A stretch of DNA of 64,000 bases from an uncultured Pelagibacteraceae bacterium (lineage in GTDB: Bacteria > Pseudomonadota > Alphaproteobacteria > Pelagibacterales > Pelagibacteraceae), in the NCBI GenBank assembly GCA_902611405.1, contig CACLZL010000001.1, forward strand, positions 163,192 through 227,191, read 5' to 3'. Position 1 is the first letter of the stretch. The number at the start of each line of letters is the position of its first letter. The translations under genes and the position numbers were made by a program. This document shows positions 17,701 through 27,061 of this stretch, in pieces. A model generated the notes under the pieces. The model did not search any database and was not told the origin of the DNA. It saw only the letters and a list, made by a program, of their open reading frames with translations.

Positions 17701-18053
17701 TAGTTTTTAGTACTTTCTTTTTTTTCACTATCTTCTTTTTTTCCAAAATAGTTTGTTTCCAAATCGAATTTTTTTACCCTGACTGTTAAATATCTAAGTA
17801 ACTTTTTATCAATTGCCTCGTTTTTCTCTAATTCTTCAATTACATTACCTTTACCTTTTATCTTAAAATGTATGTAACTTCCTTTTTTATTCTTTTTGAT
17901 AAGATAAGATAAGTTTAATAGTCCCCAATTCTCAGTTTTAACAATTTCACCCTCATTTTTTTCAACAATTTTTGAATATTTTTCTGTAAGTTGCTTTAAT
18001 TCACTCGGTGAAGTATCTTGCCTGGCAATAATAGTATGTTCGTATAAATTCAT
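17700..18053 (-). CDS. rpsF: 30S ribosomal protein bS6
   Basis: A 117-residue small-subunit protein beginning [22 protein letters not shown]. It has the typical [33 protein letters not shown] block, followed by a lysine/glutamate-rich tail. It is the first gene of the rpsF-rpsR-rplI unit and diverges from fabD. A TATAAT-type -10 lies about 35 bases upstream. I looked for the S6:S18 autoregulatory leader (CCG-bearing hairpin) and did not see it. Confidence 0.96.
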   Translation of the reverse strand: MNLYEHTIIARQDTSPSELKQLTEKYSKIVEKNEGEIVKTENWGLLNLSYLIKKNKKGSYIHFKIKGKGNVIEELEKNEAIDKKLLRYLTVRVKKFDLETNYFGKKEDSEKKESTKN

Positions 18054-18085
18054 TTAAGTTCTTTAATAAAAAATGAGGATATACT

Positions 18086-18114
18086 ATTATAAAAGTTCAA
18101 TTACAATAGTTAAA
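18086..18114 (-). promoter_or_regulatory. Putative promoter of the rpsF operon
   Basis: On the minus strand a perfect TATAAT lies at 18091-18086, preceded 17 bases upstream by TTTAAC, a weak match to TTGACA. It sits in the 87-base gap between rpsF and fabD and points to rpsF. The assignment is by consensus only. Confidence 0.5.
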
Positions 18115-18140
18115 AAGGCAAAAATATTAGTTTTTTTTAT

Positions 18141-19067
18141 ATGTTTTCAGTAATATTTCCAGGTCAAGGATCTCAAATGGTAGGCATGGGAAAAGAGTTA
18201 TATGAAAAATTCGATATAGTTAAAAGTGTTTTTAAAGAGGCAGATGATACTTTAAATTTTTCTATTTCTAAGCTTATTCTAGAGGGACCAAAAGAAGAGT
18301 TAGATTTAACAGCTAATACACAACCAGCAATATTTTTAATTAGCTATTCAATATTTAATTTGGTGATAAAGGAATTTAACATAGACTTAAATAAAGCAAA
18401 ATATTTTGCAGGACACTCTTTGGGTGAATATTCAGCTCTATCATGTGCAAGATATCTGGATTTTTCAGATACTCTAAAAATATTAAGAGTCAGAGGAGAC
18501 GCTATGCAAAACGCTGTTCCAAAAGGAGAAGGGGGAATGGTTGCCGTATTAGGAGCGACAGTTGAAGTAATTGAAAAAATTTTAAAAGAAAATGAAGAAG
18601 TTTTTAAAGTACAAATTGCAAATGATAATTCTGAGGGACAAATTGTTTTAAGTGGAAATACAGAAGATTTAGACAAGTTAATTCAATATTTAAAGGAAAA
18701 CTCAATAAAAAATATTAAACTTCCAGTTAGCGCACCCTTTCACTGTGATTTGATGAATAATGCTACAAAAATTATGAGAGCAGAGTTAAATAAAATGAAT
18801 TTTAAAAATGGACAAAATAAATTAATTTCAAATGTGACTGCAAACGAAATTGAAAATCCAGAAGAGCTTAAAAATCTGCTAATTAAGCAAATAGAAAACA
18901 GAGTTAGGTGGAGAGAAAGTGTGATTAATATGATAGAAAATGGCGTAAATCATTTTATAGAAATAGGACCAGGGAAAGTTTTGTCAGGTTTGGTAAAAAG
19001 AATTAATAGAGATGTTAAAATTGACACAATTAATAGTCAAAGTGATATAGAGAGTCTAAATATATGA
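18141..19067 (+). CDS. fabD: Malonyl CoA-acyl carrier protein transacylase
   Basis: Loads malonyl groups onto ACP for fatty acid elongation; 308 residues. The catalytic Ser lies in GHSLGEYSAL (Ser 93) and the catalytic His in SAPFHCDLM near residue 198. The N-terminus MFSVIFPGQGSQMVGMGKEL is classic FabD. It heads a plus-strand fatty-acid cluster, overlapping fabG by 4 bases, and diverges from the ribosomal operon. Confidence 0.96.
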   Translation: MFSVIFPGQGSQMVGMGKELYEKFDIVKSVFKEADDTLNFSISKLILEGPKEELDLTANTQPAIFLISYSIFNLVIKEFNIDLNKAKYFAGHSLGEYSALSCARYLDFSDTLKILRVRGDAMQNAVPKGEGGMVAVLGATVEVIEKILKENEEVFKVQIANDNSEGQIVLSGNTEDLDKLIQYLKENSIKNIKLPVSAPFHCDLMNNATKIMRAELNKMNFKNGQNKLISNVTANEIENPEELKNLLIKQIENRVRWRESVINMIENGVNHFIEIGPGKVLSGLVKRINRDVKIDTINSQSDIESLNI

Positions 19068-19801
19068 CAGATTTAAAAGGCAAAAATATTATTGTTACAG
19101 GTGCTTCAGGCGGGATTGGAAATTCAATAATTGAAAAATTATATCAATCAGGAGCAAATATTCTAGCCTCAGGTACAAGAATAGAAAAACTTGATGAGCT
19201 TAAAAATAAATATGAAAATATTAAAATACTTAAGTTTGACATTTCGCAAAGTGATAAAGTTGAAGAATTTATAGAAAAAGCCACAATAGACTTGGGTGGA
19301 AATTTAGATTGTGTAATTAATAACGCAGGAATTACTCAAGATAATTTAGCGATAAGGATGAGTTTAGAAGAATGGCAAAAAGTGATTGATGTAAATTTGA
19401 CCTCAACTTTCTTAATGAGTAAATCTGCGATAAAAAAAATGCTTAAAAATAAATCTGGTAAGATTGTAAATATTACATCTGTTGTAGGTCATACAGGAAA
19501 TCTAGGTCAGGCTAATTACACTGCATCTAAAGCAGGAATAATTGCTATGTCAAAGAGTTTGGCAATTGAATATGCTAAGAAAAATATAAATATAAATTGT
19601 ATCTCACCAGGCTTTATTAAAACAGCTATGACAAACAAATTAGATGATAAATTTAAAGATGCTATAATATCAAAAATTCCATCAGGACGTCTAGGAGAGC
19701 CAGATGATATTGCAAATGCAGTGTTTTTTTTATGCTCAAGCCAATCAGATTATATAAATGGTGAAACCTTGCATGTTAATGGAGGCATGTATATGGCTTG
19801 A
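19064..19801 (+). CDS. fabG: 3-oxoacyl-ACP reductase
   Basis: NADPH-dependent short-chain reductase of fatty acid elongation, 245 residues. Cofactor motif TGASGGIG is near residue 12, then INNAGIT around residue 87, the catalytic Ser in ITSVVGHTG, the YTASKAG active-site Tyr/Lys near 152-156, and the C-terminal ETLHVNGGMYMA. It is translated with fabD (4-base overlap). The stop codon lies inside the -35 box of a putative acpP promoter. Confidence 0.95.
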   Translation: MTDLKGKNIIVTGASGGIGNSIIEKLYQSGANILASGTRIEKLDELKNKYENIKILKFDISQSDKVEEFIEKATIDLGGNLDCVINNAGITQDNLAIRMSLEEWQKVIDVNLTSTFLMSKSAIKKMLKNKSGKIVNITSVVGHTGNLGQANYTASKAGIIAMSKSLAIEYAKKNININCISPGFIKTAMTNKLDDKFKDAIISKIPSGRLGEPDDIANAVFFLCSSQSDYINGETLHVNGGMYMA

Positions 19802-19825
19802 CAAAATAGGTTTTTAAACTATTAA
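19798..19825 (+). promoter_or_regulatory. Putative acpP promoter overlapping the fabG stop
   Basis: A perfect TTGACA (19798-19803) spans the fabG stop codon. It is followed 16 bases later by TATTAA, leaving about 25 bases to the acpP ATG. An extra promoter would let this very abundant carrier protein be made above the fabD-fabG level. Based on consensus match only. Confidence 0.5.
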
Positions 19826-19849
19826 GAATTTATAACAAAAAGGATCAAT

Positions 19850-20089
19850 ATGTCAGATGATGTTTCAAGCAAAGTAAAAAAAATTGTAGCTGATCACTTA
19901 GGTATCGACGAAGCAAAAGTTACTGAAGAATCAAGTTTTATAGATGATTTGGGTGCAGATAGTTTAGATACAGTTGAATTAGTAATGGCCTTTGAAGAAG
20001 AATTTGGATCTGAAATTTCAGACAGTGAAGCTGAGAAAATTTTAACTGTTGGCGATGCAGTTAAATTCATCGAAGGAAAAGCAAACTAG
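19850..20089 (+). CDS. acpP: Acyl carrier protein
   Basis: A 79-residue acidic carrier of acyl chains. The 4'-phosphopantetheine attachment Ser is in [17 protein letters not shown] (Ser 38). A ribosome site AAAAAGGA lies 6 bases before the ATG. It is preceded by its own likely promoter and followed after only 8 bases by gmk. The fabF gene that commonly follows acpP is not here. Confidence 0.97.
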   Translation: MSDDVSSKVKKIVADHLGIDEAKVTEESSFIDDLGADSLDTVELVMAFEEEFGSEISDSEAEKILTVGDAVKFIEGKAN

Positions 20090-20097
20090 AAAGTTAA

Positions 20098-20730
20098 ATG
20101 CCATCAGAAAAAGATGGGATAATGATAATATTATCCTCTCCTTCAGGAGCAGGCAAAACCACACTAGTTAAAAAATTGTCTCAACAAGACAATTTTGAAA
20201 TCTCAATATCACATACAACTAGGCAACCTAGGCTAAACGAAAATCAAGATGAAGATTATTTTTTTGTTAGCGAGTCAGAGTTTAAAAGATTAATTCAAAA
20301 TGAGGAATTCCTGGAATACGCAAAAGTTTTTAATAACTTTTATGGTACAACAAGAACACCTGTTATAGACAGGTTAAATAAAGGTAAAAATGTTCTGTTT
20401 GATATTGATTGGCAAGGAGCTGATCAAATCAAGAATAAAAAAATGGATTATAAATTAATAACTTTTTTTATACTTCCTCCAAGCAAAGAAGTTTTATATG
20501 AAAGATTATCTAAACGACACATTAAAGATAAACTAATAGCCAAAGAAAGAATGAAACAATTTGAAAGAGATGTCCTACATTGGATAAATTATGATTATGT
20601 AGTTATAAATAACGATTTAAATGAATGTTACTTAAAAATTACAAATTTGATTGACGCTGAAAAAAATAGTGGATCAAAAGATTATGATTTAGAATATATA
20701 AGAACGCATGTAGATAAACTAACTTCATAA
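20098..20730 (+). CDS. gmk: Guanylate kinase
   Basis: Phosphorylates GMP to GDP; 210 residues. The P-loop reads [11 protein letters not shown] near residues 13-23, with the GMP-binding segment [25 protein letters not shown], then [12 protein letters not shown] and the lid region [11 protein letters not shown]. It follows acpP by 8 bases and converges on rsmA with a 6-base overlap at the ends. Confidence 0.95.
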   Translation: MPSEKDGIMIILSSPSGAGKTTLVKKLSQQDNFEISISHTTRQPRLNENQDEDYFFVSESEFKRLIQNEEFLEYAKVFNNFYGTTRTPVIDRLNKGKNVLFDIDWQGADQIKNKKMDYKLITFFILPPSKEVLYERLSKRHIKDKLIAKERMKQFERDVLHWINYDYVVINNDLNECYLKITNLIDAEKNSGSKDYDLEYIRTHVDKLTS

Positions 20731-21504
20731 GTTTTCATATTCATGCACTAGTTTGTAATATGTCTCAAAATCTATGTTCTGTGGCCTCAGATTTAAATCA
20801 ATTTTTAATTTTTCTAAAATCCTTTCATCTCCATTAAATAGTTTATGGTAAGGTTTTTTTAACATTTTTCTTCTTTGATTAAAAAAAATTCTTGTTATTT
20901 TTTCTAAATTTTTTGGATCTTTAATTTTTATAAAATTTTCTTTTGGATACAAAAATAACAAGGTACTATTTATTTTTGGTTTTGGAGAAAAAGAATCAGG
21001 TTTAATATCACATATCTTTTTAATATTAAGTTTCCAGTTACAAATAATTGATAGTCTACCATAATTAGGAGTATTAAATTTAGCAATTATTCTATCAGCA
21101 ACTTCCTTTTGAAACATCAAGACTAGACAATCAAACCAAAAGTTATCTTTTAGATTAATTATCCATTTACTAAGGATTTCTGTTGAAATATTGTAAGGCA
21201 AATTACCATAAACAGTTACTTTTTCTTTAAAAAAATTACTTTCATCAATTTTTAAAATATCTTGATTAATAATTGTTAGCTTATTATTAAATTTTTTTTT
21301 AAGATAAATTGCAAGTTCGTTATCTTTTTCAATTACAAAAAATTTTTTTGGTTTTTTTTTAATTATATATGATGTTAGATTTCCAGTACCTGGTCCAATT
21401 TCAAGAATTATTTTATTTTCTATATTAGTAGCATTTACTATTTTGTTTAAAATATTTTTATCAATTAAAAAATTTTGACCTAAACTTTTCTTAGCTTTAA
21501 TCAA
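20725..21504 (-). CDS. rsmA: 16S rRNA (adenine1518/1519-N6)-dimethyltransferase
   Basis: KsgA-type enzyme that dimethylates two adenines near the 3' end of 16S rRNA during small-subunit maturation. It has 259 residues with the signature start [24 protein letters not shown] motif [15 protein letters not shown] (about 36-49), and the catalytic motif [10 protein letters not shown]. The C-terminal domain is lysine-rich, as elsewhere in this genome. It overlaps pdxA by 4 bases, the usual pdxA-rsmA pairing of proteobacteria. Confidence 0.95.
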   Translation of the reverse strand: MIKAKKSLGQNFLIDKNILNKIVNATNIENKIILEIGPGTGNLTSYIIKKKPKKFFVIEKDNELAIYLKKKFNNKLTIINQDILKIDESNFFKEKVTVYGNLPYNISTEILSKWIINLKDNFWFDCLVLMFQKEVADRIIAKFNTPNYGRLSIICNWKLNIKKICDIKPDSFSPKPKINSTLLFLYPKENFIKIKDPKNLEKITRIFFNQRRKMLKKPYHKLFNGDERILEKLKIDLNLRPQNIDFETYYKLVHEYENL

Positions 21505-22466
21505 TTTTTATCCAAAAATTCTATTGCCTTAATTAAACTTAGTGGATTTGAAACGTTTTTTCCTATCATTTTTTCATTAGGACCGTGGTCGGGTGAGACT
21601 CTTTTAAATGGTAATCCTAAGGTAATATTTATTGCATCATATTCAAATAATGTTTTTATAGGAGTTAAAACCTGATCATGATACATTCCAATTATTACAT
21701 CAAATTTTTTTCTGTTATTTTTTAAAAATAAAGTATCTGCAGGAAATGGTCCAGAAATCTTATAATTTATACTTTTTAGACTTTTTATTAAAGGTTTCAA
21801 AATTTTATCATCTTCGTTGAATTTTTTTACACTTTCACAATGTGGATTAAGTCCTGCAACACCAATTCTTGGCTTAATTTTTAAAAATTTTTTGTAAAAA
21901 TTATTCACTAATTTTATTTTCTCAGTCAACACTTTTTTATTTATTTTACTCGCTACATATTTTAGCGGCAAATGAGTTGTTATAGGACATACAGATAGTT
22001 TTTTATTGTATATCAACATTGCAACTTCTTTTGTATTAAATTTATATGCAAGATATTCTGTAATACCTAAAAATTTTTTATTTAAAAAATTTTTTTTGGA
22101 TATAGGACCATTTAACAATTTGTCAGTTAACCCAATATTAATTAATTTAAATGCTTCTTTAAAACATTTTTCTATATATGATTTTGATTTATGAGATATT
22201 TTTTTTGATTTTTTTGAAATATTATAATCAATATTAATTATATTAATTGAATTATTGTTTAAATTAAATCTTTTGTAAAAATCTTTATTTAATGCTTTTA
22301 TTTTTTTTTTAAATTTAAATTTTTTCATATTGATTTTTAATAATTTAAGAGATCCAATTAAAATTATCGGACTAACAAATTTTTTTTTTTTTAAACTTTT
22401 AAAAAAAATTTCAAAAAAAATACTATTGGGTTCACCTGCTAATATTAATATTGGTTTACGTTTCAT
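21501..22466 (-). CDS. pdxA: 4-hydroxythreonine-4-phosphate dehydrogenase (divergent)
   Basis: PLP biosynthesis enzyme, 321 residues. The three zinc-ligand histidines are kept in ITTHLPLKY, GLNPHCES and GMYHDQVLTP. NITLGLPFKRVSPDHGPNEKMIG is the diagnostic C-terminal block. It is strongly diverged elsewhere: the N-terminal GEPAGIGP-type loop reads GEPNSIFFE, and the usual G-H-T-E substrate motif reads GITEYL. Gene order surA-pdxA-rsmA supports the call. Function is probably retained, but kinetics or substrate may differ. The first third is extremely Lys/Ile/Asn-rich. Confidence 0.85.
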   Translation of the reverse strand: MKRKPILILAGEPNSIFFEIFFKSLKKKKFVSPIILIGSLKLLKINMKKFKFKKKIKALNKDFYKRFNLNNNSINIINIDYNISKKSKKISHKSKSYIEKCFKEAFKLINIGLTDKLLNGPISKKNFLNKKFLGITEYLAYKFNTKEVAMLIYNKKLSVCPITTHLPLKYVASKINKKVLTEKIKLVNNFYKKFLKIKPRIGVAGLNPHCESVKKFNEDDKILKPLIKSLKSINYKISGPFPADTLFLKNNRKKFDVIIGMYHDQVLTPIKTLFEYDAINITLGLPFKRVSPDHGPNEKMIGKNVSNPLSLIKAIEFLDKN

Positions 22467-23382
22467 TTATTTGAATATCTTTTTTAATTTTATTAAAATA
22501 TATAATTGATAATTGATTTAATTGCTCATTAGTTTTTTCATCAATTATTAATTTGAGAGCTTTGTTTAAGTTTAATTTTTCATTTGTTTTTCTTTTATCT
22601 TGGATTTTTAAAACCAGAAAGCCACCAGGTATTATTATTGGTTCAGTTAATTCACCAATTTTAGTATCTTCTATTTTATTCATAATTTTTGGATTTAATG
22701 ATGTTTTTTTAATCCATCCAAGCTTTCCTCCTTTGTTAACAGAATCTGAAATACTGTGAATCAGAACTGCATTTTCAAAACCCTTAAGTTCTATATCCTT
22801 TTTTATCTTTTCAATTTTTTCAATAAGATTTTCTTTTTTTTGAACATTAAAAACAATTTCAAAAAGTAAATATTCTGTTTGAAAAATATTTTTATTTAAT
22901 TCCGATTTTATTTTTTCTTCATCAATTTTTACATCTTTTAAAAATTTTTTTATTATCAATCGATTCCATAAAGCTTCAACTTTTATTTTAGCTTTAATTG
23001 TACTTAAATTTAGATCATTTATTTCAATATACTGAATAAATTCTTCATAGGAAGAAAATCCAATTTTTTTTGAGTAATTTGAAATAATTTTTTTTAAGTT
23101 CTGATCATCTATATCTATGCTTTTAAAATTTTTTTTTATTTCAATTTTTTTTATTTTTTCCCTTATCAGAGAATTTTTTGAAATTTCGTAGGCTTTTTCT
23201 TTTTCAATTTTTTTAAAATTTTCATTAAGTAAACTCAAGTATTTAATCTCATTATATATATCTATCGTTGTTATAATTTCGTTATCAACTTTAGCTAAAA
23301 TTTTATTTTCAATTGCATTTAAATTGCTAATAAAAAAAAATAGGTAAATTATAATGGCAATATTAATAGATCTTATTTTCAT
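22456..23382 (-). CDS. surA: SurA-like periplasmic chaperone / parvulin-type peptidyl-prolyl isomerase
   Basis: A 308-residue protein with an N-terminal signal peptide ending LNAIE, a SurA-type N domain (NKILAKVDNEIITTIDIYNEI), a helical middle and one parvulin domain around residues 165-270. The parvulin domain includes GKLGWIKKTSLNP and the GELTEPIIIPGGFLVLKIQDKR ending. E. coli SurA has two parvulin domains; only one is here, as in many alphaproteobacteria. It lies between lptD and pdxA, matching lptD-surA-pdxA-rsmA, and should assist outer-membrane protein folding. Confidence 0.88.
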   Translation of the reverse strand: MKIRSINIAIIIYLFFFISNLNAIENKILAKVDNEIITTIDIYNEIKYLSLLNENFKKIEKEKAYEISKNSLIREKIKKIEIKKNFKSIDIDDQNLKKIISNYSKKIGFSSYEEFIQYIEINDLNLSTIKAKIKVEALWNRLIIKKFLKDVKIDEEKIKSELNKNIFQTEYLLFEIVFNVQKKENLIEKIEKIKKDIELKGFENAVLIHSISDSVNKGGKLGWIKKTSLNPKIMNKIEDTKIGELTEPIIIPGGFLVLKIQDKRKTNEKLNLNKALKLIIDEKTNEQLNQLSIIYFNKIKKDIQINET

Positions 23383-25997
23383 CTATCTATCTTATGCTCA
23401 TATGTTGTTAGAGGTATCAATGTAAGAGTAAAAAATAAGTTTTCTGATGGTTTTAGGTCTCTATCTTGGTAGTATGTTTTTTTATATTTTATACCAGCGG
23501 TCAAGCAATCATTTTTATATTCATAAACAAGATCGTAATATTCAGTAAGATTAAGTTTTCTATTTCTTCTAGTATTAAATGATAAGTAATTATTTTCATC
23601 TATTTCATATCTTGTTCTATTTTCTATTACATTTGCATCTCCTATTTCTCCACTTTCTTCAATAAAGTTAAATGACGTTAAGAGATTATTAACAGAGATA
23701 TTAGCTTGAACTTCGTTATACTCAAATGAATTTAAATCATTATCTATAGAGAAATTATAATTTAAATTTAAATAATCAAAGTAGTTGGATGAGATTGAAC
23801 CAAATAAATTAGAATTTTTTCTATTTAATGTACTTACTTTTGGTAATAGATTTTCTTCTTTATCTCTAAAAACTGTTGCCATTTTAAATTCAAAAAATTT
23901 ATTTATATCATCCAGGTCTTCTGTTCTATAATCTATACCTAAAGTTAATGACCTACCCGATTCAAATGAATCATCTAATCCTAACCTGTTATTTGAAAAA
24001 ATATTACTTATATTAATTTTTCTTTCAGAGGATGAGTAATTCTTCATATCACTTGGATTAAACCTAAATGATAATTTTGGTGTTAAAAAATTTTTATTAG
24101 AATTATTCTCTTTTATTAATGGTAAAGAGGATGTAATTTCAAAATCACTCATTAATTCAACTTGAGGACTTGTTTTGTATTCAGTATCATTTTTACCAAT
24201 TGAGTTAAGATTTTTTAAATTTATGTTAAAATTATTCTTGAAGCCCGAGTCAGTAATTATGTCAAAACCTCTATAAGTAAAATCATTAGTAACTTTTGAT
24301 CTTAAGTTATTTGTATTTTTTAGTTCGTTTGTACCGTTAGACATAAAATTAATTGATCCATTTACGAAATTAGTTGATAAGGTTTTGCTTAAATTATAAT
24401 ATGGTAAAACATAATGATAACGATCATTATTTGTTAACTGTAAATTTTCATAGGCATGGAACCCACCACTTAAATCAAAATTTTCGTGATTTAATTCTAA
24501 TTTTAATTCACTATTAAGAACATCAAAATTTTCCGGTCTTATATAACTTTCTGTAATGTAAGTATCAAAAACTTTTAAATACGTGTCATTGGATGTTTTT
24601 TCAAAATTTATTGTCAATTTACTTGACTCAAATTCACTTAAATTTAGGTCTAAATCGTAATTTCCAAAAAAATGACTTATGTTATTTTTTTCGTTAGTTT
24701 CTGTTGACGTGTAACTTCTTGTATAAGCAATATCTGCTATTAGATTTGAGTCTTTATTTATTTTTCTAAATTCGGTTTGAAACATTTGAACGTTTTTGTC
24801 AAAAATTGTTGGAGTAAATGTAAAATCTTTATCGATCGAAGAAACATAAAAATAAGGGACGGTTAATGAATTTCCTAAAATACTAGAATTGTTTAATTGT
24901 GGTCTTAAAAATCCAGATTGTCGATCAACCGTTGGATCAGGGTGAAAAAATTTTGGAAAATATAGTACTGGAATATTGTAAACTTTTAATATCGCATTAT
25001 CGTAAATAATTTGTTTTTTATTTTTATCATGTTTAATTTTTTTAGCTGTAATCATCCAAGGTGGACAGTCGTCTCTCTCTTTGCAACTTGTAAAAACACC
25101 TTTGTTAACCGTAATAATATTGTTTGATTTATTTGAAGAAACCCCTTTGAGTCTTGGATTATTATCAGCATTGCCAAATATATCATTATGAATTTCTATT
25201 TTAGTATCTTTTGCAATAAAATTTTCTGTTTTAAAGTTTATTATTCCATTAGAAAAATAAAATTTATCACTTTCTGGCTTATCGAAATTTGTTATTGCAA
25301 TAATATTTTCACCTTTAAGTTCCTCTTTGTTAATAGAATAATTAAATTTATCTAAAATATAGACATTAGAATTATTATCTTTAAAAGTTGATTTTTTTGA
25401 TGATTTTAATTTATTTTCTGTAACTAGGTATAATACATTTTCAGAAGTCAATTCATACTTTGATTTGATTTTTGATTTGGTTTTGCCTCTAGTAAGAATT
25501 TTTTCTTCATTTTTGAAATAGGTAATATCTTCTGCTAATATGATATAATTATTGATTGTATCTTCAATTTCAACATCACCTTTCGCATTTAAAATATTCA
25601 ATGCTTTATCGTATTCAAGTATTTCGTTTGAAATTAATTTATACTTCGACTCGATAATTGAATTTGTTTTGCCTCTTGATAAAATTTTTTCTTCATTTTT
25701 GTAATAAGTTATATCTTCTGTAAATATTACATAATTTTTAATTATATCTTCAATTTTAACATTTCCTTTAGCATATAAAATATTTAATGCTTTGTTATAT
25801 TCAAATGAATTTGCATTAATAATTATTCCGTTATTAGTTGTGAATTCACCTCTTTCATTACCTTTATAAATATTTCCATTTTGTAGTACTTCAACATTTG
25901 TAACATTAAAGTTAAATTGATTTTGACTATAGGCATCTAAAAAAAATATATTACTTAATATTAATAAAATTAAAAAATTATAAATTTTACTTTTCAT
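23379..25997 (-). CDS. lptD: LPS-assembly protein LptD
   Basis: Outer-membrane LPS translocon subunit, 872 residues. A signal peptide ends near residue 24. A periplasmic OstA/LptA-like jellyroll follows (about 28-310), then the diagnostic FTSCKERDDCPPWMITAKKI, with VLYFPKFFHPDPTVDRQSGFLRP leading into the 26-strand barrel that fills the C-terminal half. Residues 65-126 and 127-188 are a near-identical tandem duplication of the jellyroll unit. Only one adjacent Cys pair (CKERDDC) is obvious. It overlaps surA by 4 bases and lptG by 11. Confidence 0.93.
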   Translation of the reverse strand: MKSKIYNFLILLILSNIFFLDAYSQNQFNFNVTNVEVLQNGNIYKGNERGEFTTNNGIIINANSFEYNKALNILYAKGNVKIEDIIKNYVIFTEDITYYKNEEKILSRGKTNSIIESKYKLISNEILEYDKALNILNAKGDVEIEDTINNYIILAEDITYFKNEEKILTRGKTKSKIKSKYELTSENVLYLVTENKLKSSKKSTFKDNNSNVYILDKFNYSINKEELKGENIIAITNFDKPESDKFYFSNGIINFKTENFIAKDTKIEIHNDIFGNADNNPRLKGVSSNKSNNIITVNKGVFTSCKERDDCPPWMITAKKIKHDKNKKQIIYDNAILKVYNIPVLYFPKFFHPDPTVDRQSGFLRPQLNNSSILGNSLTVPYFYVSSIDKDFTFTPTIFDKNVQMFQTEFRKINKDSNLIADIAYTRSYTSTETNEKNNISHFFGNYDLDLNLSEFESSKLTINFEKTSNDTYLKVFDTYITESYIRPENFDVLNSELKLELNHENFDLSGGFHAYENLQLTNNDRYHYVLPYYNLSKTLSTNFVNGSINFMSNGTNELKNTNNLRSKVTNDFTYRGFDIITDSGFKNNFNINLKNLNSIGKNDTEYKTSPQVELMSDFEITSSLPLIKENNSNKNFLTPKLSFRFNPSDMKNYSSSERKINISNIFSNNRLGLDDSFESGRSLTLGIDYRTEDLDDINKFFEFKMATVFRDKEENLLPKVSTLNRKNSNLFGSISSNYFDYLNLNYNFSIDNDLNSFEYNEVQANISVNNLLTSFNFIEESGEIGDANVIENRTRYEIDENNYLSFNTRRNRKLNLTEYYDLVYEYKNDCLTAGIKYKKTYYQDRDLKPSENLFFTLTLIPLTTYEHKIDR
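25434..25805 (-). repeat. 186-bp in-frame tandem duplication inside lptD
   Basis: Two copies of a 62-codon unit: FEYNKALNILYAKGNVKIED... at residues 65-126 and LEYDKALNILNAKGDVEIED... at 127-188. The copies are clearly similar at nucleotide level too: tcttcaattt recurs at 25561 and 25747, exactly 186 bases apart. A weaker third copy seems to follow from about residue 189. The duplication lengthens the periplasmic beta-jellyroll. Confidence 0.9.
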
Positions 25998-27060
25998 TTA
26001 CATTATTAATTAAAAAGGCGTTAAATAAAGTTATAATTGCCAATGGGATAAACACAGAAAAAGTTAAAGGAATTTTTTCTGTACTTCCCAATACGAAAAA
26101 AAAATTATTAAAATAATATATTATCACTGAAAAAAATAAACCAAGAGAAATTTTGAAAGCAGTCCCATTTATTTGCTTTATATTAAGCATTATTAAAGCT
26201 GAGAAGATTGTTATTAAAAATAAAAATAGAGGGTAAGAAACTATTTTTAAGAGCTGAAGGTTAATTTCAGTAATAGAATAGTTAAGTTTAATATAATTCT
26301 CTCTTAATTCATAAAGTTGAAATAAACTTAATGAAGATAAGTTTGAATATAACGTTTTTATTTTTTTATAATCAAAATTAGTTTCAAGATTTAGAATATT
26401 TTCAATTTCGTAACTATTTTTATAATAAACCCTTACATTATAAATCACCCAATTTTTAGTTGTAATATCAATTTTTTCACTCTTTATATTTCTAAGTACA
26501 TTATAATTTTTATCAAATTCTGTAATAAAACTATCCCTTAAAAAATTTTCTTCAATTTTCGAAGAATTTATAATTAATATTTTTTCATTAATTTCATCTT
26601 TTATCCACAAACCATTTTTTGTGATAACAGCTAGATATTTTCCATCAGTTGTATATTGAGACTTTAATTCTAAATAGAAATTTTTTAAATTAGAAGATAA
26701 ATTATAAAATAGCACGGTTATTAATAATCCAGTGATTATTGATAATACGCTTAAAACAATTAATATTTTAGAATTTTTTAATCCAGAATATTTGAAAACC
26801 TCAATTTCATTATTGTTGAAAAGTTTAATAAAAAAAAGTTGTGTCGCTATTAAAAAAATAAATGGGAACATTTCAAAAATCATAGCTGGTGAATTTAAAA
26901 GAGATAAAAATAAAGGAAAGTATATTTCTGTTTCTAATTCCTTAAAAAAATCTAACTCGCTTAGTAAATTTAAAACAAAAACTAAACTTATCATTATAGA
27001 AAATACGTATAAAAGTGATTTAAAGAAATTATACGTAAGAAATTTAATGTAAACTTTCAT
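25987..27060 (-). CDS. lptG: LPS export ABC transporter permease LptG
   Basis: A 357-residue inner-membrane permease of the YjgP/YjgQ family. Hydrophobic segments lie near residues 10-30, 50-75 and 98-125, followed by a large beta-jellyroll periplasmic domain (about 135-260) and then three more helices. It pairs with LptF and the LptB ATPase to extract LPS and pass it along the Lpt bridge. It lies between lptF and lptD; lptB, lptA and lptC are not in the window. The order lptF-lptG-lptD-surA-pdxA-rsmA supports assignment as LptG rather than a second LptF. Confidence 0.88.
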   Translation of the reverse strand: MKVYIKFLTYNFFKSLLYVFSIMISLVFVLNLLSELDFFKELETEIYFPLFLSLLNSPAMIFEMFPFIFLIATQLFFIKLFNNNEIEVFKYSGLKNSKILIVLSVLSIITGLLITVLFYNLSSNLKNFYLELKSQYTTDGKYLAVITKNGLWIKDEINEKILIINSSKIEENFLRDSFITEFDKNYNVLRNIKSEKIDITTKNWVIYNVRVYYKNSYEIENILNLETNFDYKKIKTLYSNLSSLSLFQLYELRENYIKLNYSITEINLQLLKIVSYPLFLFLITIFSALIMLNIKQINGTAFKISLGLFFSVIIYYFNNFFFVLGSTEKIPLTFSVFIPLAIITLFNAFLINNVNEK

Positions 27061-27061
27061 A

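Noticed and set aside
17986-18140. S6:S18 autoregulatory RNA leader before rpsF
   Set aside because: The expected CCG-containing hairpin is not visible in the short upstream region.
22080-22420. Dense A/T homopolymers in pdxA suggesting decay
   Set aside because: The frame is intact and zinc-ligand and C-terminal motifs are kept. Long A/T runs are common across the window.
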